64,000 nucleotides of DNA, from NCBI GenBank assembly GCA_020284085.1, contig JACEVL010000431.1, positions 679,001-743,000 of the forward strand, given 5' to 3'. A program made the position numbers and the translations under genes. Source of the DNA: Aporrectodea caliginosa (taxonomy: Eukaryota > Annelida > Clitellata > Crassiclitellata > Lumbricidae). The first letter of the stretch is position 1, and each line of letters begins with the position of its first letter. This document shows, piece by piece, positions 33,801-58,501 of this stretch. The notes under the pieces are model-generated. The model did no database searches and had not been told where the DNA came from. It saw only the letters and a list, made by a program, of their open reading frames with translations.

Positions 33801-34542
33801 TAAAGAAGGGGGCCCAGCACTGAGCCCTGCGGAAGGCCATAAGGGGCAGGGACCCATGAGGACCTGGAGGGCCCATGGACCACACAGAAAGAGCGATCAC
33901 TGAGGAATGAACCCAGCCAACTAAGAAAGTTACCAGACAGGCCAAATGAAATTTGTAGCCGCTTAAGTAAAATTTCATGATCGACAGTGTCGAAAGCGGC
34001 ACTAACGTCGAACAAAGCCAGAAGAGTGAGTTGCGAACTATCTATAGCCCCATAAATGTCAGAAAGGAGACGGAGCAAGAGGGTTTCAGTGGAGTGGCCT
34101 TTCCGAAAACCGGATTGGCACTCCGGAAGCATCGTATTTACCTCTAAATAAACAGTAAGCTGATAAGCAGCAATCTTTTCAATAATTTAAGATGTGAGTT
34201 TCAAGTACCTGTCAAATGTGCTTAAAATCTTGAACTAAATCTGTGCATATTTATTTACAGATTAGTGAAATATCTGAATACTTCTATACACAAATGTTCC
34301 AGAGTGTCTACGCAACTACTGCATCATATTTTATCACACGTCTTACATATGGGTTGTAGAAAAAGTTGAAATTAATCCAACAGAGGAAGTCATGTAAAAA
34401 GAGTATTAATACCAGGTGGTGAGAGTGGTGTATCTGGCTCAACCAGCTTGTTGACAACCGCTCTATGATCAAAGCCATCAGCCTTCATTCGATTCACAAT
34501 GAATTCCGTCAAGAGGAAACGTGTCTGACTTCCCACTTCATC
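9743..34542 (-). CDS. BAX: BAX/BAK-like pro-apoptotic BCL-2 family protein, five exons, start not found
   Basis: Minus-strand exons at 34,542-34,413, 31,312-31,224, 20,093-19,962, 12,144-12,043 and 9,850-9,743 join in phase to 186 residues and a stop. BAX itself has 192. In order they show an amphipathic first helix ([12 protein letters not shown]), a BH3 core ([14 protein letters not shown]57 and D62 of this partial numbering), BH1 ([24 protein letters not shown] at 100-103), and BH2 (WIIDRGGW, 144-151). A YFG segment and a hydrophobic tail anchor (about 164-181) ending in KCTRS follow. Known members insert into the mitochondrial outer membrane and release cytochrome c. The spacing between BH3 and BH1 equals BAX if the first exon-b donor is used. 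A short first exon, expected upstream of 34,542, was not recognised. BAX rather than BAK or BOK is my inference from length and the YFG tail; the BH3 small residue is Ala rather than the usual Gly. Confidence 0.93.
10032..10470. repeat. tandem duplication, copy A (intron of BAX-like gene)
   Basis: Starts ctttggggccctaagccc and ends gcaaatatatt. It is about 99% identical to copy B (10,513-11,963) once copy B's transposon is removed; I saw three substitutions in 390 bp. Copy A has 49 extra bp at about 10,217-10,265 with an (ATACA)n tail. The offset between copies is 481 bp. Confidence 0.92.
10513..11963. repeat. tandem duplication, copy B, carrying a transposon
   Basis: Same 390-bp unit as copy A, interrupted by the element at 10,743-11,795 and its 8-bp duplication. 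It lacks the 49-bp tail insertion of copy A. No exon lies inside either copy; the BH2 exon starts 80 bp beyond copy B. Confidence 0.92.
10743..11795. mobile_element. non-autonomous hAT-like element, 1,053 bp
   Basis: Termini TAGGGCTGTCAACGGG and ...TTTTGACAGCCCTA form inverted repeats, flanked by the 8-bp duplication ATAGTCAT (10,735-10,742 and 11,796-11,803). The subterminal regions are rich in CCCGGG. A (TA)n tract lies at about 11,094-11,128. No transposase frame was recognised. Confidence 0.9.
12043..12144 (-). CDS. BAX: BAX-like exon 4: BH2
   Basis: Thirty-four codons, phase 0 at both ends, acceptor CTACTAG and donor GTAAGT. It reads [15 protein letters not shown], then [19 protein letters not shown]. 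The W-x6-W pattern and GGW end are the BH2 signature. Confidence 0.95.
12145..13122. other. intron sequence, no gene recognised
   Basis: Intron 3 of the BAX-like gene up to the 13,131 transposon. A minus-strand open frame at 12,285-12,539 has no support as an exon because exon 4 already joins exon 3 in phase without it. Confidence 0.5.
14682..17663. mobile_element. 2,982-bp AT-rich element with iterated 15-bp terminal inverted repeats
   Basis: Both ends start GGT-x-C and run into CCGCTATTCC. Inverted arrays of GGGGTCCACTATTCC-type units follow, about 100 bp on the left and 180 bp on the right. The flanks GTTCCAGC (14,674-14,681) and GTTCCTGC (17,664-17,671) look like an 8-bp target duplication with one mismatch. 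It interrupts the transposase-like gene of the surrounding transposon. The interior has GGTTCGATAGTCCGAA repeats (14,815-14,865), TATATG-type tracts and an almost pure A/T core. No protein is encoded. Confidence 0.83.
14990..17480. repeat. AT microsatellite tracts and nearly pure A/T core
   Basis: TATATG/TATACA-type tracts occupy about 14,990-15,550 and 17,000-17,480. Between them about 1.45 kb is almost only A and T. The two flanking tracts are roughly mirror-symmetric. Long open frames here are artefacts of the tyrosine/isoleucine-rich repeat. Confidence 0.9.
18103..18365. repeat. dispersed repeat with TTAA-CCTTTG end, copy 1
   Basis: Begins TTAACCTTTGCATGCCAGAG and includes gggcaccgttaattagagca and tctcacggtaa. 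The same blocks in the same order are at 58,502-58,815. The TTAA plus CCCTTTG start resembles a piggyBac-type end, but I found no matching right end. Confidence 0.6.
18541..18845. repeat. local direct duplication
   Basis: About 100 bp (actttaaaatagcagcatac...agagcaaattgttg) occurs at 18,546-18,642 and again at 18,741-18,836 with scattered substitutions, an offset near 195 bp. It is inside the right end of the 13.1-18.9 kb transposon. Confidence 0.75.
18944..19961. other. intron sequence, no gene recognised
   Basis: Between the transposon and BAX-like exon 3. No exon or element recognised. Confidence 0.5.
19962..20093 (-). CDS. BAX: BAX-like exon 3: BH1
   Basis: Forty-four codons. The donor is CGG then GTAACT. 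The acceptor is GACAGACAG; an alternative acceptor four bases upstream (20,097) would break phase. It encodes [20 protein letters not shown], then [16 protein letters not shown], the BH1 core of multi-domain BCL-2 proteins. Confidence 0.95.
20094..22319. other. intron sequence, no gene recognised
   Basis: Intron 2 of the BAX-like gene. A LINE/SINE-like tail fragment (attatatagagccttttcaa) lies near 20,629. No exon was found. Confidence 0.45.
22320..22720 (+). pseudogene. RTE-like LINE C-terminal remnant
   Basis: Broken plus-strand frames read [10 protein letters not shown], then [20 protein letters not shown], then [11 protein letters not shown]. This is the C-terminal tail typical of RTE-type LINEs (SETW block, then a basic GRP-x-W tail). 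Confidence 0.72.
22760..23103 (+). pseudogene. older CR1-like LINE, left part
   Basis: Decayed frames give KSDAVMF, then a [13 protein letters not shown] block and a final [15 protein letters not shown], the region after the reverse transcriptase catalytic core. The frame breaks exactly where the younger LINE begins (23,104) and continues at 27,841-27,850 (EVNRL). Confidence 0.8.
23549..24206 (+). repeat. tandem repeats in the LINE 5' leader
   Basis: Units start at 23,549, 23,743, 23,926 and 24,115 (194, 183, 189 bp and a partial). Each starts near ggcttcggaatctgaacc. A more diverged partial unit precedes 23,549. The arrangement resembles the promoter monomers of some LINE 5' UTRs. Confidence 0.9.
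24520..27715 (+). pseudogene. LINE polyprotein: 2A leader, AP endonuclease, reverse transcriptase
   Basis: The ATG at 24,520 opens a frame of 520 codons to 26,082. Residues 1-106 form a hydrophobic N-terminal domain, and a 2A motif (GDIEINPGP) ends at residue 114. The AP-type endonuclease follows: [37 protein letters not shown]. The frame is lost at a T run (26,044-26,048) one base short of what the family frame needs. It continues in another frame with [47 protein letters not shown] and the thumb region. A second T run (27,614-27,617) is also one base short; beyond it the expected frame runs to TAG at 27,713-27,715. The protein would nick DNA and reverse-transcribe its RNA at the target. Two one-base deletions make this copy non-functional unless they are sequencing errors. 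Confidence 0.92.
24835..24861 (+). other. 2A-like ribosome-skipping peptide in the LINE frame
   Basis: Codons for GDIEINPGP follow a leucine-rich stretch ([10 protein letters not shown]). The consensus is D-[V/I]-E-x-N-P-G-P, and skipping would fall between the Gly and last Pro codons (24,858/24,859). This would release a leader of 113 residues from the endonuclease/RT protein. 2A motifs are reported for APE-type LINEs of several invertebrates. Confidence 0.9.
27850..28262 (+). pseudogene. older CR1-like LINE, right part
   Basis: Continues the 22,760-23,103 frame after the younger [34 protein letters not shown], then [20 protein letters not shown] and [10 protein letters not shown], the usual end of CR1-like proteins. 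Stops and frameshifts show age. Confidence 0.8.
28746..29077. mobile_element. non-autonomous hAT-like element, 332 bp
   Basis: Termini TAGTGGCGTAACTAGGGG and ...CGTTACGCCACTG, flanked by TGTATCGC (28,738-28,745 and 29,078-29,085). The interior is GC-rich near both ends (GCGCCCGGG). The element at 37,659-38,326 shares its terminal CAGTGGCGTAAC. Confidence 0.9.
29345..29642 (+). mobile_element. CR1-like LINE 3' end
   Basis: Reads [22 protein letters not shown] residues across frames ([12 protein letters not shown]). A 3' UTR with gggagcgctcctgagtag and gaaggggcgctatataaatg follows, then a (GAAT)n tail. The 3' UTR matches those of the LINE at 32.6-34.2 kb and the SINEs of family A. Confidence 0.82.
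29643..31211. other. intron sequence, no gene recognised
   Basis: AT-rich intron of the BAX-like gene. A short palindrome (ttgccattctcatgaacatg with gagaatggcaaatgc) lies near 30,230-30,262. Nothing else recognised. Confidence 0.45.
31224..31312 (-). CDS. BAX: BAX-like exon 2: BH3
   Basis: Acceptor GATACAG, then two bases completing the Ala codon split with exon 1, then [20 protein letters not shown] and DRDRNLQKY. It fits the BH3 pattern: hydrophobic, x3, L, x2, hydrophobic, small, D. The donor is uncertain: after TAT (31,224) or after AAA (31,212). Both are phase 0; the first gives exact BAX spacing to BH1. The neighbouring sequence runs into a TAG, so a donor must be used. Confidence 0.9.
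31540..31757 (+). repeat. tRNA-derived SINE with a distinct head
   Basis: Head with an A box (TGGCCGATTGGTTAGAGC) and B box (GGGTTCGACCC). A block similar to the family A core follows (gggaccttgagcaagtcctt), ending in (TTGTA)n. The head differs from families A and B while the core is shared. Confidence 0.85.
32104..32435. repeat. degenerate copy of the 59-62 kb foldback arm
   Basis: Shares atcgtgatcttg, aacatacat, gagatttgcagccagggacg and accaaatttcatgcttctat with the arms at 59,047-59,866, in diverged and rearranged form. It is a dispersed relative of that element. Confidence 0.75.
32645..34200 (-). pseudogene. CR1-like LINE, 5'-truncated
   Basis: The minus-strand frame 34,132-33,386 (248 codons) has [66 protein letters not shown] and [15 protein letters not shown]. 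These are reverse transcriptase motifs. Broken frames continue to RAFSV and a 3' UTR with ggagcgctcctgagtag and (GAATGA)n. It is truncated at 34,200 within the RT domain, in the style of incomplete reverse transcription. A 164-bp DNA element interrupts the 3' part. It sits in intron 1 of the BAX-like gene, same strand. Confidence 0.9.
32834..32997. mobile_element. 164-bp hAT-like miniature element
   Basis: Termini CAGTGTTTCCGTTAGAG and ...TTAACGGAAACACTG, flanked by CTGAGAAG (32,826-32,833 and 32,998-33,005). Inserted in the LINE at 32.6-34.2 kb. Confidence 0.92.
34413..34542 (-). CDS. BAX: BAX-like exon 1 of those found: first helix (BH4-like)
   Basis: Acceptor CTGACACAG before GATGAA, donor GTATTA after CCACCTG. 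Forty-three codons plus one base, in phase with exon 2. Encodes [20 protein letters not shown], then [17 protein letters not shown] and TPLSPP. An acceptor at its start means at least one earlier exon with the ATG lies above 34,542. Confidence 0.88.
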
Positions 34543-34754
34543 CTGTGTCAGACTGTCGGTCCGCAATCTTTCTCCGCCTGTACAGTTATATGTTTTTTAT
34601 GTACGCAGATTAAAACACAATATACAATCTATGCCTTCTCAGTCAATGCCCATTTTGTGATAATTTAGAGGTCACTGGTTGCAAATTACATAACTTACAC
34701 AATCTTATAATAATAATAATGGCACTAACCCAATAAAACAACTAAATATACAGT

Positions 34755-34960
34755 ATATGGTGTAGTGGTATGTTCGGTACCTTGCAGCCATAGGGTTGCG
34801 GGTTCGAATCCACCCTCAAGCCGCTGCGCAGGGACCCTGGGCAAGTCCTTCACTCGCAATTGCTCATGCGCTTCGGCGTGAAACTCCAATTCAGTGTCCG
34901 CGCTGTAGTCGGGAGCGCCTCTGAGTAGAAATCTTGAAGGGGCGCTATAACAAGTGCTCA

Positions 34961-34985
<25 letters not shown>
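34755..34985 (+). repeat. tRNA-derived SINE, family A, copy 2
   Basis: A box ATATGGTGTAGTGGTA, B box GGTTCGAATCC, core gggaccctgggcaagtcctt, 3' end cttgaaggggcgctataaca, then (CATA)n. This is the best preserved family A copy in the window. Confidence 0.92.
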
Positions 34986-34991
<6 letters not shown>

Positions 34992-35312
34992 GACTGTATA
35001 TTAGGCTGACCAGACGTCCCGGTTTTCCCAGGACAGTCCCAATTTTCTGCTAGCTGTCCCGGCTGCCGGGAAAGGTAGGCCAAACTCTAAATATGTCCCG
35101 GTTTTTAAAACTGACCTGACTTTCCGATCTTATATATGGTGTATTTCATGTGCGTTTGTCATGTGATCAAATAAAGGAGATACTTACTTACTTTATCAAT
35201 GTCTCCTTGATTTTACTACTGGCATCTGGTGAGTAAATTCATTTTTAATCTCACTTTTATTTATTACCATGCATAATACCTCTTCCGGTTCTAAACGTCA
35301 TATTGTCGTAGT

Positions 35313-36410
35313 CAGAGGCGTGTTTATAGAAAACGGGCCCTAGGCGCAAACATTTTTGGGGCCCTTCTGAACTTGTAGACAAAGAGTCTGAAACTCTGGT
35401 GGTATTTAGCCTATCATGTGCAAAAACCTACGAAGCCGTTTTTGTCATAAACGACGTGTAAGGTAACAACAATTAATTTTTCTCGTCCTCTCAATATGAC
35501 GTCATTCTTGGCAGTTTCGTCAAAAAACAAAGTACGTTTTTTGACGTTTTCTGCGTCTGCTCGTCTTCATATGCAATGTCATAATATCTTTCAATACCAA
35601 ATTTAAGTTTTGCCACCATCTCTATTTTGGGGAAATTTTCTCTGACGTTTGAGCAAAGTTTTTTAAAGAATTATAATAATTGAAATTCAACAAACCTACC
35701 CTTTGATCCTGCAGAAATTTGCTAGTGGCATTTATTCTTTGCAGCATTTATTCTTTGTATAAGTTACGTACTTGTCAGCTTATTTTTGATGAATGAAAAT
35801 TGATTGATTGATTGCAACGAATTCCACAATATTGTCATTAGAGATATCTTCTTTCGTTTTGCAGCTCCAGAATATTGGCAACGTTTCATCGCGTCAGATT
35901 GTAATCAATATTTAATACTATTAAAATTTCAATTACTATTACTCACTGGTTATCAATACTAATAAAAGTTTTAAACACTATAAAATGACGGAATTATCAG
36001 ACTATAACTTTCAACACGCAGGCCTAAACTGCAGCAGACCATTGCCTTCTAGATACTACTACTACTTCTAGATACTAGTAGTATCTAGAAGGCAATGAGC
36101 AGACGCCGTTACTGCTTGTTGCTAACAAGTTTGATGTTATTTTACACAAAAATGAATTATTAGCCCAATTGCTGCCCAAATGAACAAAGCAATTATAAAT
36201 TACAATAATATACTTTTACAATTACAATGATATACTTTAATGTGAATGCCAAGCTGTAAAACATATTCAAAAATTATATTCAAAATAATTCTAAATTTAA
36301 AAATGTTATTTTTTATTATTGAAAAAAATATTTTCAATCGTTTGGGGGCCCTCCAAGATTTGGGGGCCCTAGGCGCGCGTCTAGTGCACCTACTGGTAAA
36401 CGCGCCTCTG
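35313..36410. mobile_element. nested non-autonomous hAT-like element, 1,098 bp
   Basis: Termini CAGAGGCGTGTTTA and ...TAAACGCGCCTCTG, flanked by GTCGTAGT (35,305-35,312 and 36,411-36,418). GGGCCCTAGGCGC blocks lie next to both ends. No coding region recognised. Confidence 0.92.
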
Positions 36411-36519
36411 GTCGTAGTGATAATATTCTGATAAAACACAATTTCATAAATAATAATTTTTAATTTAAAATCTAAATCCTAAAATTTTGAAACTAAATTA
36501 CTGAAATAAGATTATAAAA

Positions 36520-36760
36520 TGTCAAAACGAAAATGTTCTTTTAACGACGATCTGAAGGCCGAGTTTTCATTCTTGTCCAGCAGTGCGACTGATGCTACCA
36601 TTCTGCAATATCTGTAAGTCAACTATTTCGGTTGCTCACGGCGGCAGGTCAGACATCAAAAAAGTGCAAGAGCAAGTTCTTCATCATTTCCGAAATATTT
36701 TACAGCTAAACAACCAGGTAAAGAAGAGTATAATTTAGATGCTGCAGAGGGTACGAGAAA
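36520..36760 (+). pseudogene. hAT transposase N-terminus, BED-type zinc finger remnant
   Basis: MSKRKCSFNDDLKAEFSFL, then after a frame change CKSTISVAHGGRSDIKK. This matches the start of a BED-type zinc finger hAT transposase, with one Cys pair broken and the His region lost. The rest of the transposase is deleted. Confidence 0.72.
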
Positions 36761-37195
36761 AAAACTTTTAAGAAGCATACATTCAGGTGCCAAATTTGAG
36801 TAACTGATTTGAGAAATTTAGAATTTAATTTTAAATTTAAAAGCATGATTTGAATAAAACCTTTCACTTAGTCTTATACCAATATAATAAGCATAAAATA
36901 GATATTTGTGCAAGTTATATTATATTAATTATTGACAACATCACAAATTTATTTTGTGATTGAAATGTCCCAGTTTTTAGTTTCCAATATCTGGTCGGCC
37001 TACTGTATATACATGCAAGTTGATCTGAGGCATAAGTTGATGGCTGTGTATAATCAAAAAGTGTTAAAATAAATGCAGTGATGTTAGAAACATTGGTACA
37101 TGGATGTGCCAAAAATCAAGAAAGTGCACAGCAACAAAAATCATTTGTGCTAAATGGGATCCAATCAATGAGAATGCCTCTTAGTATACCTCGAC

Positions 37196-37620
37196 GTTAA
37201 TGCTGCTTTTGACACTCTTGACCACCATCTATTATCTAGACTCAGTAAGAGCTTCAGTGTCTCTGGTACTGCCCTGAATTGCCTAGCTTATTACCTCTGC
37301 AATCGGTCTCAGCAAGTGGGTATTGGTTCTGCTCAGTGTGATTCTTATCTCTGCACTGCTAGGGTGTCCCACATACATCTGTTCTTGGTACCATATTATT
37401 TACAATCTTCACTTCTCCAATCAGCCACAGAGCCAATCCCTTTGGAATCCAATGGTACTCAGCTTTTCATTTCTCTGTCACCAATGGATCAGTTTGGCAA
37501 AGTAATACTTGAAGGGTGCCTCTGTTCAATGCATGTATGGTTCTGCTTCAATGGTCTGGCCATAAACCTGGAACAAGTCTGAGGCTTGCATGTACTCAAA
37601 TCCCAATACGTACAGCAGTT
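37196..37620 (+). pseudogene. CR1-like LINE, RT palm fragment
   Basis: Reads NAAFDTLDHHLLSRLSKSFS, VSGTALNCLAYYL and NRSQQVGIGSAQ, then decays before the YADD position. A later AINLEQV segment matches the region before the thumb. Same family as the older LINE at 22.8/27.9 kb. Confidence 0.72.
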
Positions 37621-37658
37621 CATTAATATTATGTTATAGTAAAACTAGAAGTTGGATG

Positions 37659-38326
37659 CAGTGGCGTAACAGCCACATAACGAGGGTGGACAAAGTCCAG
37701 GGGCCCCCTGAGGTCCCAGGGACCCCAAGCATTTTAACTAAAACAATTCATCTACTTTTTCCGTTATGTCCGTAACAATATTTAGGAAAAATGTCACATT
37801 ATGTCAGGGTGAACATCTGTCGGAGATATCAAGGTTGAGAGGATTGAAGAGTGTTGTAGGCGAGTGATATGAGTTTATATTCCATTTGTTCAGATATTTT
37901 AAGTCAGTGGAGGGATATTAGAACAGGTGTGATGTGGTGGTGTGTGGACGTTTAGTGGGGCGGGAGCAGCACGGGCAAGGGAATTATGAACAACTTGGAG
38001 GAATCATTATTTGGGTGATATCTTTATTGAGAAAGAGAGAATTGGAGTAGTCCAACTTAGCGTGAACTAAAATTCAGAACTATTGATGCAGTGATTGTTG
38101 ATGCAGTTTTGAAGTCGAGCATAGGGTGGATTCTGTGAAGGTGGCGGATAGCTATGGCCTATTAATGTGACTTGAACTATGGATTATTGATGATAACGTT
38201 TAATACTTTTTCCCCTAACTGTGTTTTAGATAGCTATGTCATTATTTTCACTCTTTAGCTCGTTAATGGGTAAGGGCCCCAAGCTTAGAGTGTCCAAGGG
38301 CCCCAGGCTAGGTTGTTACGCCACTG
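37659..38326. mobile_element. non-autonomous hAT-like element, 668 bp
   Basis: Termini CAGTGGCGTAACAG and ...GTTGTTACGCCACTG, flanked by GTTGGATG (37,651-37,658 and 38,327-38,334). GGGCCCC-rich subterminal blocks. Confidence 0.9.
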
Positions 38327-38379
38327 GTTGGATGAACGATGAAAACATGGTATTAATTATTAATGTTAAATTATTGCAG

Positions 38380-38565
38380 TAACATTAGAAGTTTGATGAG
38401 CATATTTAGAGCAGAAGTAGAAGTTGGATTAGCGATGGCAGTGATGCAAAATTATTGCAGTAAAACTAGGAGTTGGGTCAGCGATCAAAATATTTATAGT
38501 AGAAGTAGAAGTTGGATGAGGGATGGAAATATGTTACAGTAAAAGTAGAAGTTGGATGAGCAATG
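38380..38565 (+). repeat. degenerate tandem repeats around agaagttggatgag
   Basis: The phrase agtaga-agttggatgagcgatg recurs four to five times at intervals of about 45-65 bp. One unit also supplied the insertion site of the 37,659 element. Confidence 0.65.
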
Positions 38566-38754
38566 AAAACATGGCTAAATATGTTTTAAATAATTGTACG
38601 ACGCTGTATGTATTTGGATTTTGGTATATGCACGTGGCTAGGAGAATAAACTGCATTGGTCCAGCGTAGATTAGAATTCTTACAGTCCACTTAAAAGCCA
38701 GCATATTGACCAAAGTTTAACATGTCCGTGTAAATCTTGGGGTCAGCCCGAATC

Positions 38755-39310
38755 CCCGAAACCCCGAAAACGCTGAAAAGAGACAAAAGCCCAATTTCCC
38801 GAAAGGATAAATCTTCTGCGGCGGAAAATTCCGCCGCAGAAGTAACATTTTCGACACAATTCTGCGGCGGAAGCGCGCATGCGCATTGTTCAAAATCACG
38901 GTACTTCCTATAAATTGGCATCGTGAGGGTCGGTTAGGGTCAGGTTTGGCCTCGTGAGTGTCGGTTAGGGTCAGGTTAAGCGCTGTGACGGTCGGTTAGG
39001 GTCAGTGTTAGAGTTAGAGTTGTTTTTAGATAAAATGTCCCAAAAAATTCCACCGCAGAAGTAAATTTTCGCGGGTTGCGTGCCGGCATTTTCCGCCGCA
39101 GAAGCACCACGCTTCCCGAAAACAGTTTTCTAGAAAGCGGCCGAAGTTAAATTGTAAACATTCACTTGTTTATTTGTTAATTGTATTCATTCGGGTCCGA
39201 CTTAGAAAATCAATTTCGGCGATCCGGCCGAAAATCATTTGGGAATTCGGGTTTCGGGGATTCGGCCCGCACCCTAATTCGGGATCAGCCCGAATCCCCG
39301 AAACAGGAAG
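38755..39310. repeat. GC-rich inverted repeat region, probable DNA element
   Basis: The phrase cagcccgaatccccgaaac occurs near 38,745 and 39,287, and its complement near 39,252. Inside is a perfect palindrome CTTCTGCGGCGGAA/TTCCGCCGCAGAAG (about 38,813-38,842) with another half at 39,090, and three ggtcggttagggtca repeats (38,928-39,003). I found no clear target duplication. Confidence 0.55.
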
Positions 39311-41176
39311 ATTAAACCTAGTTACGCTCTTAAGCGGACCTGAGCGTACAATTCATATAAGAGGATTCGTGCAGTTTCGAAATGGCTAAGCAAATGGTAA
39401 GTAATCGCCTACTATTGAAACATCTCAAGTAAAAGTGACTGTCTGTCACTCGATTTGGCAAAAAAACTTAGCTCTGAGGATTACCTAATCCGCTTAAAAC
39501 CATCTTCTTGAATGTTTGTCTAATGTTAGATTTCAGTAATAATAATCCCAGATTCCACAGTTTAAAAGCACATCGCACGCAACATTAATTTAACAAGCAT
39601 CTGCCAATGGCTGCGTTTCTTAGCCTCCACCGCATGGGAAGACCATTAATTTTCGTACGAAAGTTTTTTTTAGTAATAATAACGGGAAGAACTTTTAAAG
39701 TTATTCCCGTTATAGCCAATAACTCCGCCACTGAATATATGGTTATATATAAGAGGTCGTTGGTCAGAACCAAGCCTGGATAGATGAGGTGGACCGTGGA
39801 CACTAATCTTGCCTATCGATTTTCTTTTGACTGAGCCGTTCCGGTGAAGTCTGCAACAGGTTTTTATGATGGAGCACTTTATTACGCCCGCAGGCAAAAA
39901 AGAAACAAACCAAACGTCTATTTAACAAGCTAGATTTACTATTCAACATGACGATCACAAAGAAAATGTTCATTTATACATCGTTTTCGTTCCGATCCTC
40001 GCTCTCTTCGTCAATGTTTCTAATTCTATGACTCAGGCGTCTCTATACGCAACACATAAACGCGCCATCATGTTCGACCGCGTGTCAAAAAATCGGGACT
40101 CGACTCGACAGACCCGGGCAGCTATCGTCCCATTTCGAATTTGTCCTTAATTCCTTCATCTCCAAACTCATCGAAAGTGTCATTCACAAACAACTATCTG
40201 ACTACATTGAATTGCATCATCTGCCTCCAGATTTTACTGTACCACAAACCGGAAGTTTGGTATTCGTAGGCCTACCTTGTAGGTCTCAGGACCCAAAGAT
40301 TGGAACATCCTTCCAACTGCAATTCGTCAATGCACATCTATTGCTCAATTTAAATCAAAATTGAAAGCTCATCTATTCTCACTGCACTATGACTAGGAAT
40401 GTAGCGAAACGCGCTCTCGTGCAAGACTTGTTTTTGTTACAACGCGTTATAAATCTATAGTTGCAATGCGCATTGTATTGTATCAGGCGCTTTTGACCGT
40501 GCTTTCAGTTGGCAGGCAATTAAGTTATTACCTCGTTGGCAAAGTTACTTCAAGACTTGCCGACGTCTCCCAATATGGAATCCCTTGGCAATGTCTGTAC
40601 GAGTATATAGCTACGCCGAGTGAGCTCCGATTATGCTAGAACCAGTGGTCAGATAAATCCATAAATTTGGCAAGCCAGAGAAATTACGTAAAGCTGTTAG
40701 TTACTAAAAACTAAAATATAGCTTATAGTGATGTTATTTTAACCTAATTATGCAAAATACGGGACACTAAATTTTTTAATACGAATAATTGCTATCTGTT
40801 GTTGGATTATTGCGCCCTGTGATAGTAGGCCATTGTATTAACTTAGACGGTGACTGTGAGAGTATCGATTTCATCATCCGCCACACACTCAGTCGGTGCG
40901 TGGACGGAATTGAAGAGAAGAGACGAAGACGTAGTTGGAGAGTTTATTTGTTGGGTGTTTGCTTTTGTGTAAGTATGTCACTTTCACTTTTGACTTTCTC
41001 AGTTTTGATATTTATAGATTATGATGCTATGTTTCTAGCTGTTGCATCATGCGCTAGGTCTTCACGTGTCAGCCGCGGCATTGCCGTAAAGTGCTATGCA
41101 CTCTGAGTATTATATATGCCTTATTTACGTATGCCTTAAAGACTGACTGACAACGTTTGTTCGTTTATTCCAGCGC
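39311..41176. other. presumed intergenic/promoter region of two divergent genes
   Basis: Lies between the BAX-like gene (minus) and CARS1 (plus). The start exon of the BAX-like gene and CARS1 promoter elements are expected here or just below, but I recognise neither. TTTGTTCGTTTATTCCAG at 41,157-41,173 would be a good splice acceptor just upstream of the first CARS1 ATG. Confidence 0.4.
40086..40395 (+). pseudogene. CR1-like LINE with internal deletion
   Basis: Starts with broken DPGSYRPISN and SKLIESVIHKQLSDYIE, then jumps near 40,250 to VSGPKDWNILPTAIRQC and FKSKLKAHLFSLHYD. The whole catalytic RT domain is missing between the two. Confidence 0.75.
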
Positions 41177-58292
<17,116 letters not shown>

Positions 58293-58501
58293 GTAACCAT
58301 TTACATTCCTGCTAGGAATCTACAGATCTGCATTATTTATTTCATGATATTCTGGTGACTCATTTTCATAGTTCACTGTCAACTGATGTTCAGTGTAGTT
58401 CAATTGTCTGTATGTTATGTATGCACTGTTGGTTACTAAAGGTAAACATGGCACAAGAAGTAACTAAATGTAAATATTTTCACAGCACCATGTGATTTAA
58501 C

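Larger units (their letters stand above)
35002..37002 (+). mobile_element. hAT-like element with a transposase remnant and a nested element
   Basis: Termini TAGGCTGACCAGACGTCCC and ...CCAATATCTGGTCGGCCTA, flanked by CTGTATAT (34,994-35,001 and 37,003-37,010). Without the nested 35,313-36,410 element it is about 0.9 kb. The zinc-finger remnant at 36,520-36,760 ties it to autonomous hAT relatives. Confidence 0.9.

Noticed and set aside
39372..39400. ATGGCTAAGCAAATG followed by GTAAGT as an alternative CARS1 first exon
   Set aside because: Joining it to CARS1 exon 2 gives the wrong frame and a stop.
40789..41106. 105-codon frame upstream of CARS1
   Set aside because: No family similarity, no ATG at its annotated start and stops before the CARS1 exon; treated as leader or promoter sequence.
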